Notes: generated by a model from the sequence alone, not told the origin. A stretch of DNA of 39,405 nucleotides from Fredinandcohnia onubensis (GCF_002734285.1 NZ_NSEA01000033.1:1-39405); one strand, 5' to 3'. Counted from the stretch's first letter, positions 7,192 to 16,540 are shown. Program-made: numbers and translations.

Positions 7192-8688
7192 ATGAGCAAC
7201 GCAGAAACAAAACCAACTTATTATACGGAAAAATATCGTCCACAATACCATTTCTCACCCACAGAAAACTGGATGAATGACCCGAATGGGATGGTCTATT
7301 ATGAAGGGGAATACCATCTGTTTTATCAATATCACCCACATGGTACAACGTGGGGGCCGATGCATTGGGGGCACGCTATAAGTACAGATCTTGTGCACTG
7401 GGAGCATTTGCCGATTGGATTAACTCCTGATGAAAATGGGATGATCTTTTCAGGAAGTGCAGTAGTTGACTGGGAGGATACATCTGGATTTTTTAACGGG
7501 GGAACAGGGTTGGTTGCTATTTTTACATCAGCAGATACATACCCCGATTCTGAACGACCAAGACAGCGACAAAGTATTGCTTATAGCTTGGATAAAGGGA
7601 GAACATGGATAAAATATGCGGGGAATCCTGTTCTATCAGATGAGGATATCACAGATTTCCGCGATCCTAAAGTATTTTGGCATTATGAAACAGGTAAGTG
7701 GGTGATGATTCTAGCAGCCGGACAAAGTGTTCGACTTTATACTTCCTCGGATTTAAAGACTTGGAATTTTGCGAGTGAATTTGGAGCGGAGGAAGGTTCA
7801 CATCTAGGCGTTTGGGAGTGCCCTGATTTATTTGAATTGCCAGTTGACGGGGATGAGGATAATAAAAAATGGGTGTTGTTAGTAAGTATTGGTGCCGAAC
7901 CTCACATTCCAGAAGGCTCAAGAACACAATATTTTATCGGAGATTTTGACGGTAAAACATTTATAAATATATATTCAGCTGACATGACTCTTTGGATCGA
8001 CAAAGGAAGAGACAACTATGCGGGTGTAAGTTGGTCTGATATTCCGGCTCAAGATAATAGGAGAATTTATCTCGGTTGGATGAGTAACTGGAAATATGCG
8101 AATGTAACGCCAACGATGGAATGGCGCAGTAGTATGACAATACCGCGCGCATTATCTTTAAAAACGTTAGTTGATGGCATTCGATTAATACAATCACCAG
8201 TAGAGGAATTATCGGACTTGCGAACAACATCTTTTTTGCTCTCTGATAAGAACATTTCACCTGGGGAAAATCTTTTAAAAGATGTAAAGGGTGATTCGTT
8301 TGAAATTGTAGCCGAATTTGAATTGTGTGGAGCAAGTGAATTCGGGTTTAAGGTACGCAAGTCAACTAGCGAAGAAACGATTATTGGGTATAATATTAAA
8401 AATGAAACATTATTTATTGACCGTATAAATTCAGGTGAATTTGAATTCCATGAAGACTTTTCTGGGAAACATGAAGGCCACTTGACCCCAATAAAAAATA
8501 ATATAAAGCTTCATTTGTTCGTTGACTGGTCGTCAGTAGAGGTATTTGGTAATGACGGTGAATTAGTGATAACAGATTTAATTTTTCCAAAAGAAGACGG
8601 TCAGGACATTGAGCTTTATGCAATCGGTGGAGAAGTGTTCGTTCGCTCCCTTGAGTTTTATGAATTAACATCCATTTGGAAAAAATAA
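7192..8688 (+). CDS. Cytosolic GH32 beta-fructosidase (fructan/sucrose hydrolase)
   Basis: A 498-residue glycoside hydrolase of family 32 with the five-bladed propeller (about 15-330) and C-terminal beta-sandwich (about 345-495). Key residues are present: nucleophile Asp30 in WMNDPNG, transition-state stabiliser Asp158 in FRDP, and acid/base Glu209 in WECPDLF. There is no signal peptide, so it acts on imported fructo-oligosaccharides or sucrose. It resembles the first GH32 module of the 1778-residue secreted enzyme downstream closely (shared YHFSP...WMNDPNGMVYY, WGHA and DLFEL stretches), suggesting paralogy, and its WECPDLF is nearer to levanases than to sucrose-6-phosphate hydrolases. Start ATG with AGAGAGGAG. 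Exact specificity (levan, inulin or sucrose) cannot be read from sequence. Confidence 0.88.
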   Translation: MSNAETKPTYYTEKYRPQYHFSPTENWMNDPNGMVYYEGEYHLFYQYHPHGTTWGPMHWGHAISTDLVHWEHLPIGLTPDENGMIFSGSAVVDWEDTSGFFNGGTGLVAIFTSADTYPDSERPRQRQSIAYSLDKGRTWIKYAGNPVLSDEDITDFRDPKVFWHYETGKWVMILAAGQSVRLYTSSDLKTWNFASEFGAEEGSHLGVWECPDLFELPVDGDEDNKKWVLLVSIGAEPHIPEGSRTQYFIGDFDGKTFINIYSADMTLWIDKGRDNYAGVSWSDIPAQDNRRIYLGWMSNWKYANVTPTMEWRSSMTIPRALSLKTLVDGIRLIQSPVEELSDLRTTSFLLSDKNISPGENLLKDVKGDSFEIVAEFELCGASEFGFKVRKSTSEETIIGYNIKNETLFIDRINSGEFEFHEDFSGKHEGHLTPIKNNIKLHLFVDWSSVEVFGNDGELVITDLIFPKEDGQDIELYAIGGEVFVRSLEFYELTSIWKK

Positions 8689-8717
8689 TAGACAAGAGTG
8701 AGTAGGGGGAATGAGGA

Positions 8718-9305
8718 ATGAGTGATAATAGATTACTAAATACACTAAATTCCATTGTGGATTATTTTCTATTAAATTTATTGTGGGTTATTGCTTCCAT
8801 CCCTTTACTCACGATTTTTCCTGCAACGACTGCAATGTTTGGCGTGATTAGAAAAAGACAGCTTCAGAAAGATTCAAAAGGCATTTTCATAGATTTTGTC
8901 ATGATGTTTAAAGAAAATTTTAAACAGAGTTCACTGCTATCTATCATTTGGGCGGTTGTAGCCCTGTTTTTATATATGGACTACGTGTTAATTAATCCTC
9001 GGGGATCAGTTGTTGAGTTAGCCCTCTATATATTTTTGGTTAGTGCAATCATTTTGTTTAGTGCAATAACTATTTTTGTCTTTCCAGTGATGGTGCATTT
9101 TGAACTAACTTTGAAGGACATTATAAGAAATTCATTTTTCTTTTCGCTGATGAAGCCAATGGTTACGATTGTCTTATTGGCGTGTTTAGTGATGGGAATT
9201 GGGTCTACTTATTATTATCCTATTTCGGTATTTATTGTTCCGAGTATAATCGTTTCGATTTTCTATTTGTTTTGTCAAAAGTTGTTTGATGTGGTTGTGA
9301 AGTGA
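8718..9305 (+). CDS. DUF624 (YesL-like) membrane protein
   Basis: A 195-residue integral membrane protein with about five hydrophobic segments, beginning MSDNRLLNTLNSIVDYFLLNLLW and containing the TAMFGVIRK stretch typical of DUF624. Such proteins are common beside LplABC-type sugar transporters in Bacilli; their function is not established. It follows the cytosolic GH32 gene by 29 bases with GTAGGGGGAATGAGG before the ATG and closes the intracellular part of the operon. A role in transport or in sensing is a guess from context. Confidence 0.8.
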   Translation: MSDNRLLNTLNSIVDYFLLNLLWVIASIPLLTIFPATTAMFGVIRKRQLQKDSKGIFIDFVMMFKENFKQSSLLSIIWAVVALFLYMDYVLINPRGSVVELALYIFLVSAIILFSAITIFVFPVMVHFELTLKDIIRNSFFFSLMKPMVTIVLLACLVMGIGSTYYYPISVFIVPSIIVSIFYLFCQKLFDVVVK

Positions 9306-9454
9306 AGTAAAGTGTTTTTTGACCCTTAGGAAAAGGGTTGCATTAAACAGCCACTGAACTTATTCGACTTATTGAAGATTATAGAAGTTTATCAGTTTAT
9401 TGTTTAACCTATTATTTCACATAAGGTGATCAATTAGGTCTAGTTAAACAAAAA

Positions 9455-9468
9455 TGTTTACGCTTACA
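9455..9468 (-). promoter_or_regulatory. cre-like box before the secreted fructanase
   Basis: Read on the minus strand this is TGTAAGCGTAAACA, matching the cre consensus TGWAARCGYTWNCW at 13 of 14 positions. It lies 51 bases before the start codon of the 1778-residue enzyme. No copy of the CCGGTTGAC operator is visible in this gap, so this gene may answer mainly to CcpA (inference). Confidence 0.6.
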
Positions 9469-9518
9469 TCTAAGAGCTATTAAAGGAATGCAAAATTGTA
9501 TAAAAAGGAGCTTGAGAG

Positions 9519-12500
9519 ATGAAAGATAAAAAGAATAACAGAATGTGGAGTTTACTAATTATAGTGTCGTTTATGATTACGATGATACCGCAGCAAGCAT
9601 ACAATGTAACAGAAGCAGCAGTAATTAGTGAAAGTGAACCATATCGCCCAGGCTATCACTTTTCTCCTGATAAGGGGTGGATGAATGACCCAAACGGTAT
9701 GGTTTACTATGACGGGGAATATCACCTTTTTTATCAGCATAATCCAACTGGAAACACATGGGGGCCGATGTATTGGGGACATGCTGTAAGTAAGGATTTG
9801 GTGAATTGGGAGCACCTTCCGATTGCTCTATATCCAGATGAGCTTGGGTTTATGTGGTCAGGTAGTGTGGTCGTTGACTGGAATAATACCTCTGGCTTTG
9901 GAGACGGTTCTAAACCACCAATGGTTGCGATGTTTACACAAGAAAAAGGTGGAAAACAAGTACAAAGTTTAGCTTATAGTAATGATAAAGGGCGTTCATG
10001 GACAACCTACGAAGGAAATCCTGTAATACCTATGATTGAAGAAGGCGATGTGTTTAGAGATCCTAAAGTCTTTTGGCACCAAGACACAAACAAATGGATT
10101 ATGGTTATATCTGCGGGTAATCATATTAAAATCTATCAATCTACCAATTTAAAAGACTGGAACCATGAAAGCGATTTTGGAAGTGATCAAGGATCACATG
10201 CTGGTACATGGGAGTGTCCAGATTTATTTGAACTGGCGGTAGATGGAGATCCAAACAAAAAGAAGTGGGTTCTTGCTGTAAGTATTAGTGAAGGGTCCCC
10301 TGCTGGCGGATCTGGGATGCAATATTTTATAGGAGACTTTGATGGAACAACCTTTACGAACGAAAACGAACCTGACAAAGTTCTTTGGGCTGATTATGGA
10401 AGTGATTTCTATGCGGCAGTTACATGGAGTGATGTGCCTGATCATGATGGACGAAAAATATGGATGGGTTGGATGAATAATTGGCTTTATGGTCAAGACC
10501 TTCCAACGTCAAAATTTAGAGGGGCTATGAGTTTGCCAAGAGAATTAGCCCTTACTAGTTCGTCTGACAATACCATTCGTCTCGTTCAAAAGCCTGTTAG
10601 TGAATTTGAAAATTTAAGAGAAAATAAGAAAAGCTGGGCAAATGAAACCATCGATACTGAAAACAGTTTATTATCGGGTGTAAATGGGAAACAATTTGAG
10701 GTTAGAGCAGAATTTGATCTTACATCTTCAAATGCTACCGAATTTGGTTTTATTGTAAGAAAAGGGGAAGAATCAGAAACAAAAGTCGGATATAACAAAA
10801 CTGAACAACAGCTGTTTGTTGACCGCTCAAATTCTGGTGAAATTAGCTTCCATGAAAAATTTGCGGCAAAACATACTGCACCATACTCTTCAACACTTGA
10901 TACAGTAAAAATGAACCTATTTATTGATAGCGCATCTATTGAGGTGTTTGGAAAGGATGGAGAAGTTGTATTAACTGATCAGGTTTTTCCGACAGAAAAT
11001 GATGTGGCTCTCGATATTTATTCATTAGATGGAAAAGTAATTTTAAAGTCGTTAGAAATCTATGAAATAAAAAGCGCACAGTTTAAATCAAATAAGGGGG
11101 TCATAAATGTTGACCCTACAACTCTTCCGGAGGAGATTGAAAACCCAGATTTTGAGACGGGAGATTTAACTGGTTGGTCAGAAGTGGGTTCTGCGTTTAA
11201 TGACCCAGTTTCAGATGTATCGAGTTTTTGGGGAGGTCCGTTTAATCAGCAAGGAACTTTCCATGTCTGGGGATTCGCAGGAGCGAAGGAAGATGCAAAC
11301 TCAGATCTTCGAACAGGCGAAATGATGTCAAGTGTATTCAAATTAGGAGGCAACGGGATGATTGATTTCCTTGTAGCTGGTGGCGAAGATCTCGATAACC
11401 TATATGTAGCACTTGTAAGAGCTTCTGATGGAAAGGAGCTATTTAAAGCAACGGGTGCTAATACTGAAGCTTATCGGAGAGTCAAATGGGATGCATCAGA
11501 ATATATTGGTGAATCATTGTATATAAAGATTGTTGATCAGCATAGTGGAGGTTTTGGTCATATTAATGTCGATGACTTCCGAGTGTATAACAATGATCCA
11601 ATCTTAACGGACGATATTGAAAATCCCGATTTTGAAACAGGAGATTTAGCAGGCTGGACCGTTGTTGAAGGTGATGCTTTTTCAAATGAAAATGTGACAG
11701 ATGCAAAAGATTGGGGGTGGGGAGGTCCTTTTAATCATACGAACGAATTCCATCTTTGGGGAGCAAAAGCCAGTGATGATAAAACTGGAATTCTTAAATC
11801 CAAACACTTTATTTTATCAGGGAACGGTGAAATAAGCTTCTTAATTGGTGGGGGCAATAATATCGAAAAATTATATGTCGCATTAGTAAGAGCTTCTGAT
11901 GATAAGGAATTAATGAAAGAGACAAATAAGAACTTTGCTGATAGTGAGGCTTACTCAAGAGTGACTTGGGATGCAGCAAGTTATGTTGGAGAAGAGGTAT
12001 ATCTCAAAATAGTTGATAAAGCAACAGGGGGATGGGGACATATAAATGTCGATGATTTCCAAGTGAAAACACAAGGCATAATTGCCCACTGGCCTTTGGA
12101 TGAAAGTAAAGCTGCAAAGGCATTAGATAAAGTAAGTGGCATTAAGGATTCGGTAGAATATGTATTCAATGATGCAAAGTATAAACCATCAACAGACCCG
12201 TTATGGAAACAAGGTATATCCAATAATGCTTTATTATTTGATGGATATTCAACTTGGATTTCTAGAAAGGCAGAGAATATTATCAAGCCTTCTAGTGCGT
12301 TAACAATTGAGGCTTGGGTAGCTCCTAGATCCTACGAGTGGGGAGATTTAGGTCAATTATCTGCCATTGTAAACCAGCATAATCGTTCCTCGAATGAAGG
12401 GTATATACTAGGAATGGGTAAACATGGGAGATGGTCGTTTCAAGCAAGTGTTAACGGCGATTGGAGAGAGGTTTGGGCAGATGAATCTAAACCATTAGAA

Positions 12501-14855
12501 AAAGATAAATGGTCATACATTGTAGCAACGTTTAGCCAGACTGAGAAAAAGATGAAACTTTATCTAAATGGAGAGCAAGTTGGTGAAGTATCTACGCCAA
12601 ACGGAGTATTAACACCATCTGCCCAGGATTTAATTATTGGAAAGCATAATTCAGCTGCTGTTATTAATGGCACATTTACAGCAAATATGTTTAATGGTTT
12701 AATTGATGAATTAAAGATTCATAATCAAGTAATAAATGAGGAAGAAATTCAAAAGAACTATCAGACGGTGATTCAAACGTTTGAAGATGGTAAATTACCA
12801 ACTCCCGATATGAAAATGGATCGAAGCAGATATGATGGTGATCGCTACAGACCTCAATATCACTTGATTTCACCAGAGCATTGGATGAATGAGCCTCATG
12901 GGCCGATGTATTATAACGGGAAATATCATATTTTCTATCAGCATAATCCACAAGGCCCGTATTGGCATCAAATTCACTGGGGACATTTAGTCAGCGATGA
13001 TATGGTTCATTGGGAAGATGCGCCTGTCGCATTAGCTCCAACAGGAAATTCCGTATCACCTGATGGAGTCTGGTCAGGAGATTCAACAGTAGATGCTGAG
13101 GGGAATCCAGTTCTTCTTTTTACAGCTGGAGATGATTCTAAGTTTCCAAATCAAATGACGGGACTTGCAACAAGTAAAGATCCGAAAGATCCATTATTAA
13201 AGGAATGGACGATGTATGAAGAAGCAGTTACTGTTCAAGCACCTAATCTTCCTGCCGAGCAAGGAGAAGTGTGGTATGGGCAATTCCGCGATCCATTTGT
13301 TTGGAAAGATGGGGATACATGGTATCAGTTAGTAGGCTCAGGAATAAAGGGTGTTGGTGGTACAGCATTACTGTACACATCTAAGGATTTATATGAATGG
13401 AAGTATGAAAAACCTTTATTTGTTGGAGATGTTAAAAATCACCCGAAAACTGGAGATGTCTGGGAACTGCCGGTATTTTTACCAGTAGGTGAAGATAAAG
13501 AAGGGAATAAAAAGTATGCCTTCTTCATTAATCCTTGGTTTGAAAGCTATAGTCCACATAATGTGAAATATGTTTGGTATTGGACTGGAACTTGGGATAA
13601 GGAAAAGTTAGAGTTTGTACCTGATTTTGAAGATCCAAAACAATTTGACTATGGTGAGCATTTTACCGGGCCAAGTGGAATGGTAGATGAAACTGGTCGT
13701 TCAATCCTGTTTAGTATTGCCCAAGACAGAAGAACCGAGCAGCAGCACCATGATGCCGGATGGGCACATAATGGTGGGTTACCGCTAGAATTATCATTAT
13801 CTCAGAGTGGTGAGCTAGCAATTGAACCAATCAAAGAGCTTCAGTCGTTAAGACAAAAAGAATTGTTATCAATTAAAAATGATAAAATTGAGAAAGCTAA
13901 TGAGCAATTAAAGAAAATTAAAGGTGATATGCTTGAGATACAGCTTGAAATTGATTTGAAAAAGGATGAACAAGTTGGATTAAAGCTTAGAAAAAGTTCA
14001 AAAGGTAAAGAAGAAACCCTATTATTCTATGATGCAATGAACGAAAAACTAAATGTTGATCGTTCAAAATCTAGTCTAGATCCAGATATCCCTAAAGGTA
14101 TTCAGGGAGGGGAATTAAAGCTTGATGGTGATAACTTAAAGCTTCACATCTATCTAGACCGTTCAATGATTGAAGCATATGCAAATGGCAAGAAGAGTAT
14201 TACCACTCGCGTTTATCCAACACTTGAGGATGCGCTAGGACTAGAACTATGGAGTAGTCATGGAAAAGCTAAGGTTAAATCGATGAAAATTTGGGAGCTG
14301 GGTTCTGCCTATGGAAAAACCATTCCGTCGTACTGGTCACCAGTAGAGGAAGTACCAGCACATGGTGAATTAAAAAATCATGATTTCCAAACTGGGGATT
14401 TAACAGGTTGGGAAGTGATTGAAGGAAAAACTTTCAGCGATAAACATGTGACAAATGCAAATGACTGGGGATGGGGCGGCCCATTTAACCAAGCTTATGA
14501 CCAAGTGGATCCTAAAAGATACCATTTATGGGGATTCAATGGGGAGCAAGGCGGAGATGCAGCGACTGGTATAGTAAAGTCTGAAGACTTCAAACTCGGA
14601 GGATTAGGCAAAATTGACTTTTTGATTGGTGGCGGACAAAATATCGATAATCTTTATGTAGCTTTAGTCCGAAAGTCAGACGGGAAAGAGCTATTAAAAG
14701 CCACCGGACATAATGATGAAGCCTATCGAAGAGTGAGATGGGATGCGTCTGATTTTCTAGGGGAAGAATTATTCATCAAGGTTGTTGATAAAGAAACTGG
14801 AGGATGGGGACATCTTAATATTGATGATGTTAATGTTCCAGTAGTTTTAGACTAA
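9519..14855 (+). CDS. Secreted multimodular fructanase with two GH32 catalytic modules
   Basis: A 1778-residue exported protein. Signal peptide: residues 1-34, with a KDKKNNR basic end, a hydrophobic core and probable cleavage near TEAA. GH32 module 1 (about 42-525) has Asp57 in WMNDPNG, Asp181 in FRDP and Glu232 in WECPDLF, all canonical. Two jelly-roll-like modules follow, starting at 539 and 699, then a LamG/concanavalin-like domain (about 854-1085). GH32 module 2 (about 1110-1595) has WMNEPHG at 1122-1128, so Glu1125 stands where the Asp nucleophile normally is; Asp1258 (FRDP) and Glu1316 (WELPV) are kept. A third jelly-roll-like module (1617-1778) ends the protein. There is no LPXTG or S-layer motif, so it is presumably released or held by substrate binding. 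It should cut levan or inulin outside the cell for the upstream importer. Start ATG after AAAAGGAG. Confidence 0.9.
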   Translation: MKDKKNNRMWSLLIIVSFMITMIPQQAYNVTEAAVISESEPYRPGYHFSPDKGWMNDPNGMVYYDGEYHLFYQHNPTGNTWGPMYWGHAVSKDLVNWEHLPIALYPDELGFMWSGSVVVDWNNTSGFGDGSKPPMVAMFTQEKGGKQVQSLAYSNDKGRSWTTYEGNPVIPMIEEGDVFRDPKVFWHQDTNKWIMVISAGNHIKIYQSTNLKDWNHESDFGSDQGSHAGTWECPDLFELAVDGDPNKKKWVLAVSISEGSPAGGSGMQYFIGDFDGTTFTNENEPDKVLWADYGSDFYAAVTWSDVPDHDGRKIWMGWMNNWLYGQDLPTSKFRGAMSLPRELALTSSSDNTIRLVQKPVSEFENLRENKKSWANETIDTENSLLSGVNGKQFEVRAEFDLTSSNATEFGFIVRKGEESETKVGYNKTEQQLFVDRSNSGEISFHEKFAAKHTAPYSSTLDTVKMNLFIDSASIEVFGKDGEVVLTDQVFPTENDVALDIYSLDGKVILKSLEIYEIKSAQFKSNKGVINVDPTTLPEEIENPDFETGDLTGWSEVGSAFNDPVSDVSSFWGGPFNQQGTFHVWGFAGAKEDANSDLRTGEMMSSVFKLGGNGMIDFLVAGGEDLDNLYVALVRASDGKELFKATGANTEAYRRVKWDASEYIGESLYIKIVDQHSGGFGHINVDDFRVYNNDPILTDDIENPDFETGDLAGWTVVEGDAFSNENVTDAKDWGWGGPFNHTNEFHLWGAKASDDKTGILKSKHFILSGNGEISFLIGGGNNIEKLYVALVRASDDKELMKETNKNFADSEAYSRVTWDAASYVGEEVYLKIVDKATGGWGHINVDDFQVKTQGIIAHWPLDESKAAKALDKVSGIKDSVEYVFNDAKYKPSTDPLWKQGISNNALLFDGYSTWISRKAENIIKPSSALTIEAWVAPRSYEWGDLGQLSAIVNQHNRSSNEGYILGMGKHGRWSFQASVNGDWREVWADESKPLEKDKWSYIVATFSQTEKKMKLYLNGEQVGEVSTPNGVLTPSAQDLIIGKHNSAAVINGTFTANMFNGLIDELKIHNQVINEEEIQKNYQTVIQTFEDGKLPTPDMKMDRSRYDGDRYRPQYHLISPEHWMNEPHGPMYYNGKYHIFYQHNPQGPYWHQIHWGHLVSDDMVHWEDAPVALAPTGNSVSPDGVWSGDSTVDAEGNPVLLFTAGDDSKFPNQMTGLATSKDPKDPLLKEWTMYEEAVTVQAPNLPAEQGEVWYGQFRDPFVWKDGDTWYQLVGSGIKGVGGTALLYTSKDLYEWKYEKPLFVGDVKNHPKTGDVWELPVFLPVGEDKEGNKKYAFFINPWFESYSPHNVKYVWYWTGTWDKEKLEFVPDFEDPKQFDYGEHFTGPSGMVDETGRSILFSIAQDRRTEQQHHDAGWAHNGGLPLELSLSQSGELAIEPIKELQSLRQKELLSIKNDKIEKANEQLKKIKGDMLEIQLEIDLKKDEQVGLKLRKSSKGKEETLLFYDAMNEKLNVDRSKSSLDPDIPKGIQGGELKLDGDNLKLHIYLDRSMIEAYANGKKSITTRVYPTLEDALGLELWSSHGKAKVKSMKIWELGSAYGKTIPSYWSPVEEVPAHGELKNHDFQTGDLTGWEVIEGKTFSDKHVTNANDWGWGGPFNQAYDQVDPKRYHLWGFNGEQGGDAATGIVKSEDFKLGGLGKIDFLIGGGQNIDNLYVALVRKSDGKELLKATGHNDEAYRRVRWDASDFLGEELFIKVVDKETGGWGHLNIDDVNVPVVLD
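11133..12065 (+). repeat. Tandem 160-residue jelly-roll-like modules A and B
   Basis: Module A (residues 539-698) and module B (699-about 850) share ENPDFETGDL.GW, WGGPFN, LYVALVRASD and GHINVDDF at matching positions. A third copy, C, lies at 14367-14852 (residues 1617-1778) with HDFQTGDLTGW, WGWGGPFN and GHLNIDDV. The fold and role (probable fructan binding) are inferred from position beside GH32 modules. They are not the CBM66 type found at the end of B. subtilis SacC as I recall it. Confidence 0.75.
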
Positions 14856-14898
14856 TTGTATTATGGATGTCTACAATGGACTGTCCTGTAGGCTAATG

Positions 14899-14935
14899 AA
14901 AAAGACCAAATCGAATGCGATTTGGTCTTTTAGAT
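14899..14935 (+). terminator. Terminator after the fructanase gene
   Basis: AAAGACCAAATCG (14901-14913) pairs perfectly with CGATTTGGTCTTT (14918-14930) around a 4-base loop; T-rich bases follow. It closes the fructan locus. The rest of the 14856-15087 gap shows nothing else I can support. Confidence 0.85.
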
Positions 14936-15087
14936 TTCTTAAATCAGTTTCGTTCATTATGTCTCCAGTTATTCTAAAGTGTATTAACTTGTTTATCGTT
15001 GGTCGTTCTACTATCATTATTGTATGTATTTTTTCATTATGTGAAAAGCGACACCGCATAGATTGAATAGGAAAGAGGGCTATTATA

Positions 15088-16020
15088 GTGACCAAAATTG
15101 GGGTTATTGGACTAGGAGATATTGCACAAAAAGCGTATCTGCCAGTTTATAGCGGATTAAAGGAGATTGAATTTCATTTTTACACAAGAAACCAAGAAAA
15201 GTTACGAACAATTACCAGCCAGTATCGGTTTGAACATATTCACTCCGACCTCAAATCCCTAATGGAAAGTGGTATTACGGGAGCATTCATCCATTCGTCG
15301 ACATCCTCTCATGAAGAAATAGTTAAGCTGCTTCTACAACACGGGATCCATGTGTTTGTGGACAAACCTATTACCGACAATTATGAAGGTGCTAAAAGAC
15401 TTGTTGAATTGGCGGAGGAGCGAGGTCTTATTCTTATGACTGGATTTAATCGCAGATTTGCCCCTTCGTATAGAAGTTTGAAGGAAGTATCTCAGCCAAA
15501 TATGGTTGTGGTCCAGAAAAACCGTAATAATCTACCTGGTGAACCGAGGACGTTTATTTTCGATGATTTTATCCATGTAGTGGATACGATGAGGTATTTA
15601 TTTCCGCACCCGATCGAAGACATGGTCGTGAATGGTCGTATGGAGAATGGTTCCTTATTCCACGTAGTGATTCAGTTTATTTCTAAAGGCGGCACGGCAA
15701 TCGGCATTATGAACAGGGATAATGGGACCACCGAGGAAATCGCTCAGGTTATGGGCCCGTTCGAGAAGCGGACAGTCACGAATGTATCCAACTTAGTCAT
15801 TTCAAAAGGTATGGAAAATAGTGAGGTTCGGAGTAGCGATTGGGAGCCAACCTTGTTTAAAAGAGGGTTTGAACAAATGGTGAAAGACTTTATTCACGCT
15901 GTCAGCACAAATTCGGAAACCTTAATTTCAGCTCGTGATGCACTGAAAACCCATGAAATTTGCGAAGAAATTCTTACGAAACTAGCAGAAAAGAAGGAAG
16001 TAACAGGAACTACTAATTGA
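15088..16020 (+). CDS. Gfo/Idh/MocA-family NAD(P)-dependent oxidoreductase
   Basis: A 310-residue cytosolic enzyme. The N-terminal Rossmann domain opens with KIGVIGLGDIAQKAYLPVY (nucleotide-binding GLGDIA), followed by the DKPITDN signature whose Lys is the usual catalytic residue, then GFNRRFAPSY and a C-terminal alpha/beta domain. The layout recalls the MviM/YceM-like branch. The start is GTG at 15088 after GAAAGAGGG. It lies after the fructan locus but behind a terminator, so it need not belong to it; it is followed by the DUF1456 gene only 19 bases on and probably co-transcribed. Members oxidise or reduce sugars and cyclitols; the substrate here is unknown. Confidence 0.85.
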   Translation: MTKIGVIGLGDIAQKAYLPVYSGLKEIEFHFYTRNQEKLRTITSQYRFEHIHSDLKSLMESGITGAFIHSSTSSHEEIVKLLLQHGIHVFVDKPITDNYEGAKRLVELAEERGLILMTGFNRRFAPSYRSLKEVSQPNMVVVQKNRNNLPGEPRTFIFDDFIHVVDTMRYLFPHPIEDMVVNGRMENGSLFHVVIQFISKGGTAIGIMNRDNGTTEEIAQVMGPFEKRTVTNVSNLVISKGMENSEVRSSDWEPTLFKRGFEQMVKDFIHAVSTNSETLISARDALKTHEICEEILTKLAEKKEVTGTTN

Positions 16021-16039
16021 ATAAAAGGGAGCTCAACTG

Positions 16040-16540
16040 ATGGATAATAACGATATTTTAATCCGATTGAGATATGCATTGGAATTAAAAAATAAAGAAA
16101 TGGCAGAGATTTTTAAACTTGGTGGCATAGATGTGCCAGTACCAGATGTTGTAAAGATTCTGACAAAGACATACGATGAAGATGATTATGAGAATGAAGA
16201 TCAAATAAAGTGTACGCACAGTATGTTAGACTCATTTTTAAATGGCCTTATTGTTTACAAAAGAGGGAAGCAGGAGCCAAAACCAGGACAGCCTAATCCA
16301 CCAGAACCTACTTTAAAGACAAGTGGGAACGTGAATAATCTTCTATTAAAGAAAGTCAAAATTGCACTAGCTTTAACGACTGAGGATATGCTAGAGATTT
16401 TTGATAATGTAGGGTTACGTGTAACAAAAGGAGAGCTAGGGGCTTTATTACGAAAAGAAGGACATAAGAATTATAAAGAATGCGGAGATAATTTCGCCAG
16501 AAACTTTTTAAAAGGGCTAACGATCAAATACAGAGGGTAG
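16040..16540 (+). CDS. DUF1456 (YehS-like) protein
   Basis: A 166-residue protein made of two similar halves: residues 3-70 (NDILIRLRYALELKNKEMAEIF) and 96-162 (NNLLLKKVKIALALTTEDMLEIF), each ending in a short helix-rich stretch with FLNGL or FLKGL. This internal duplication is the hallmark of DUF1456/YehS. The linker is proline-rich (QEPKPGQPNPPEP). No enzymatic motif is seen; function unknown. Start ATG with AAAAGGGAGCTC upstream. Confidence 0.85.
   Translation: MDNNDILIRLRYALELKNKEMAEIFKLGGIDVPVPDVVKILTKTYDEDDYENEDQIKCTHSMLDSFLNGLIVYKRGKQEPKPGQPNPPEPTLKTSGNVNNLLLKKVKIALALTTEDMLEIFDNVGLRVTKGELGALLRKEGHKNYKECGDNFARNFLKGLTIKYRG

Noticed and set aside
12691-12951. Minus-strand open frames inside the long fructanase gene and other large genes
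   Set aside because: They are antisense shadows of well-supported coding sequences and show no family motifs.
14863-15066. A 67-codon open frame after the fructanase gene (and its antisense counterpart)
   Set aside because: It spans a perfect terminator stem, has no ribosome binding site and no protein-like pattern.
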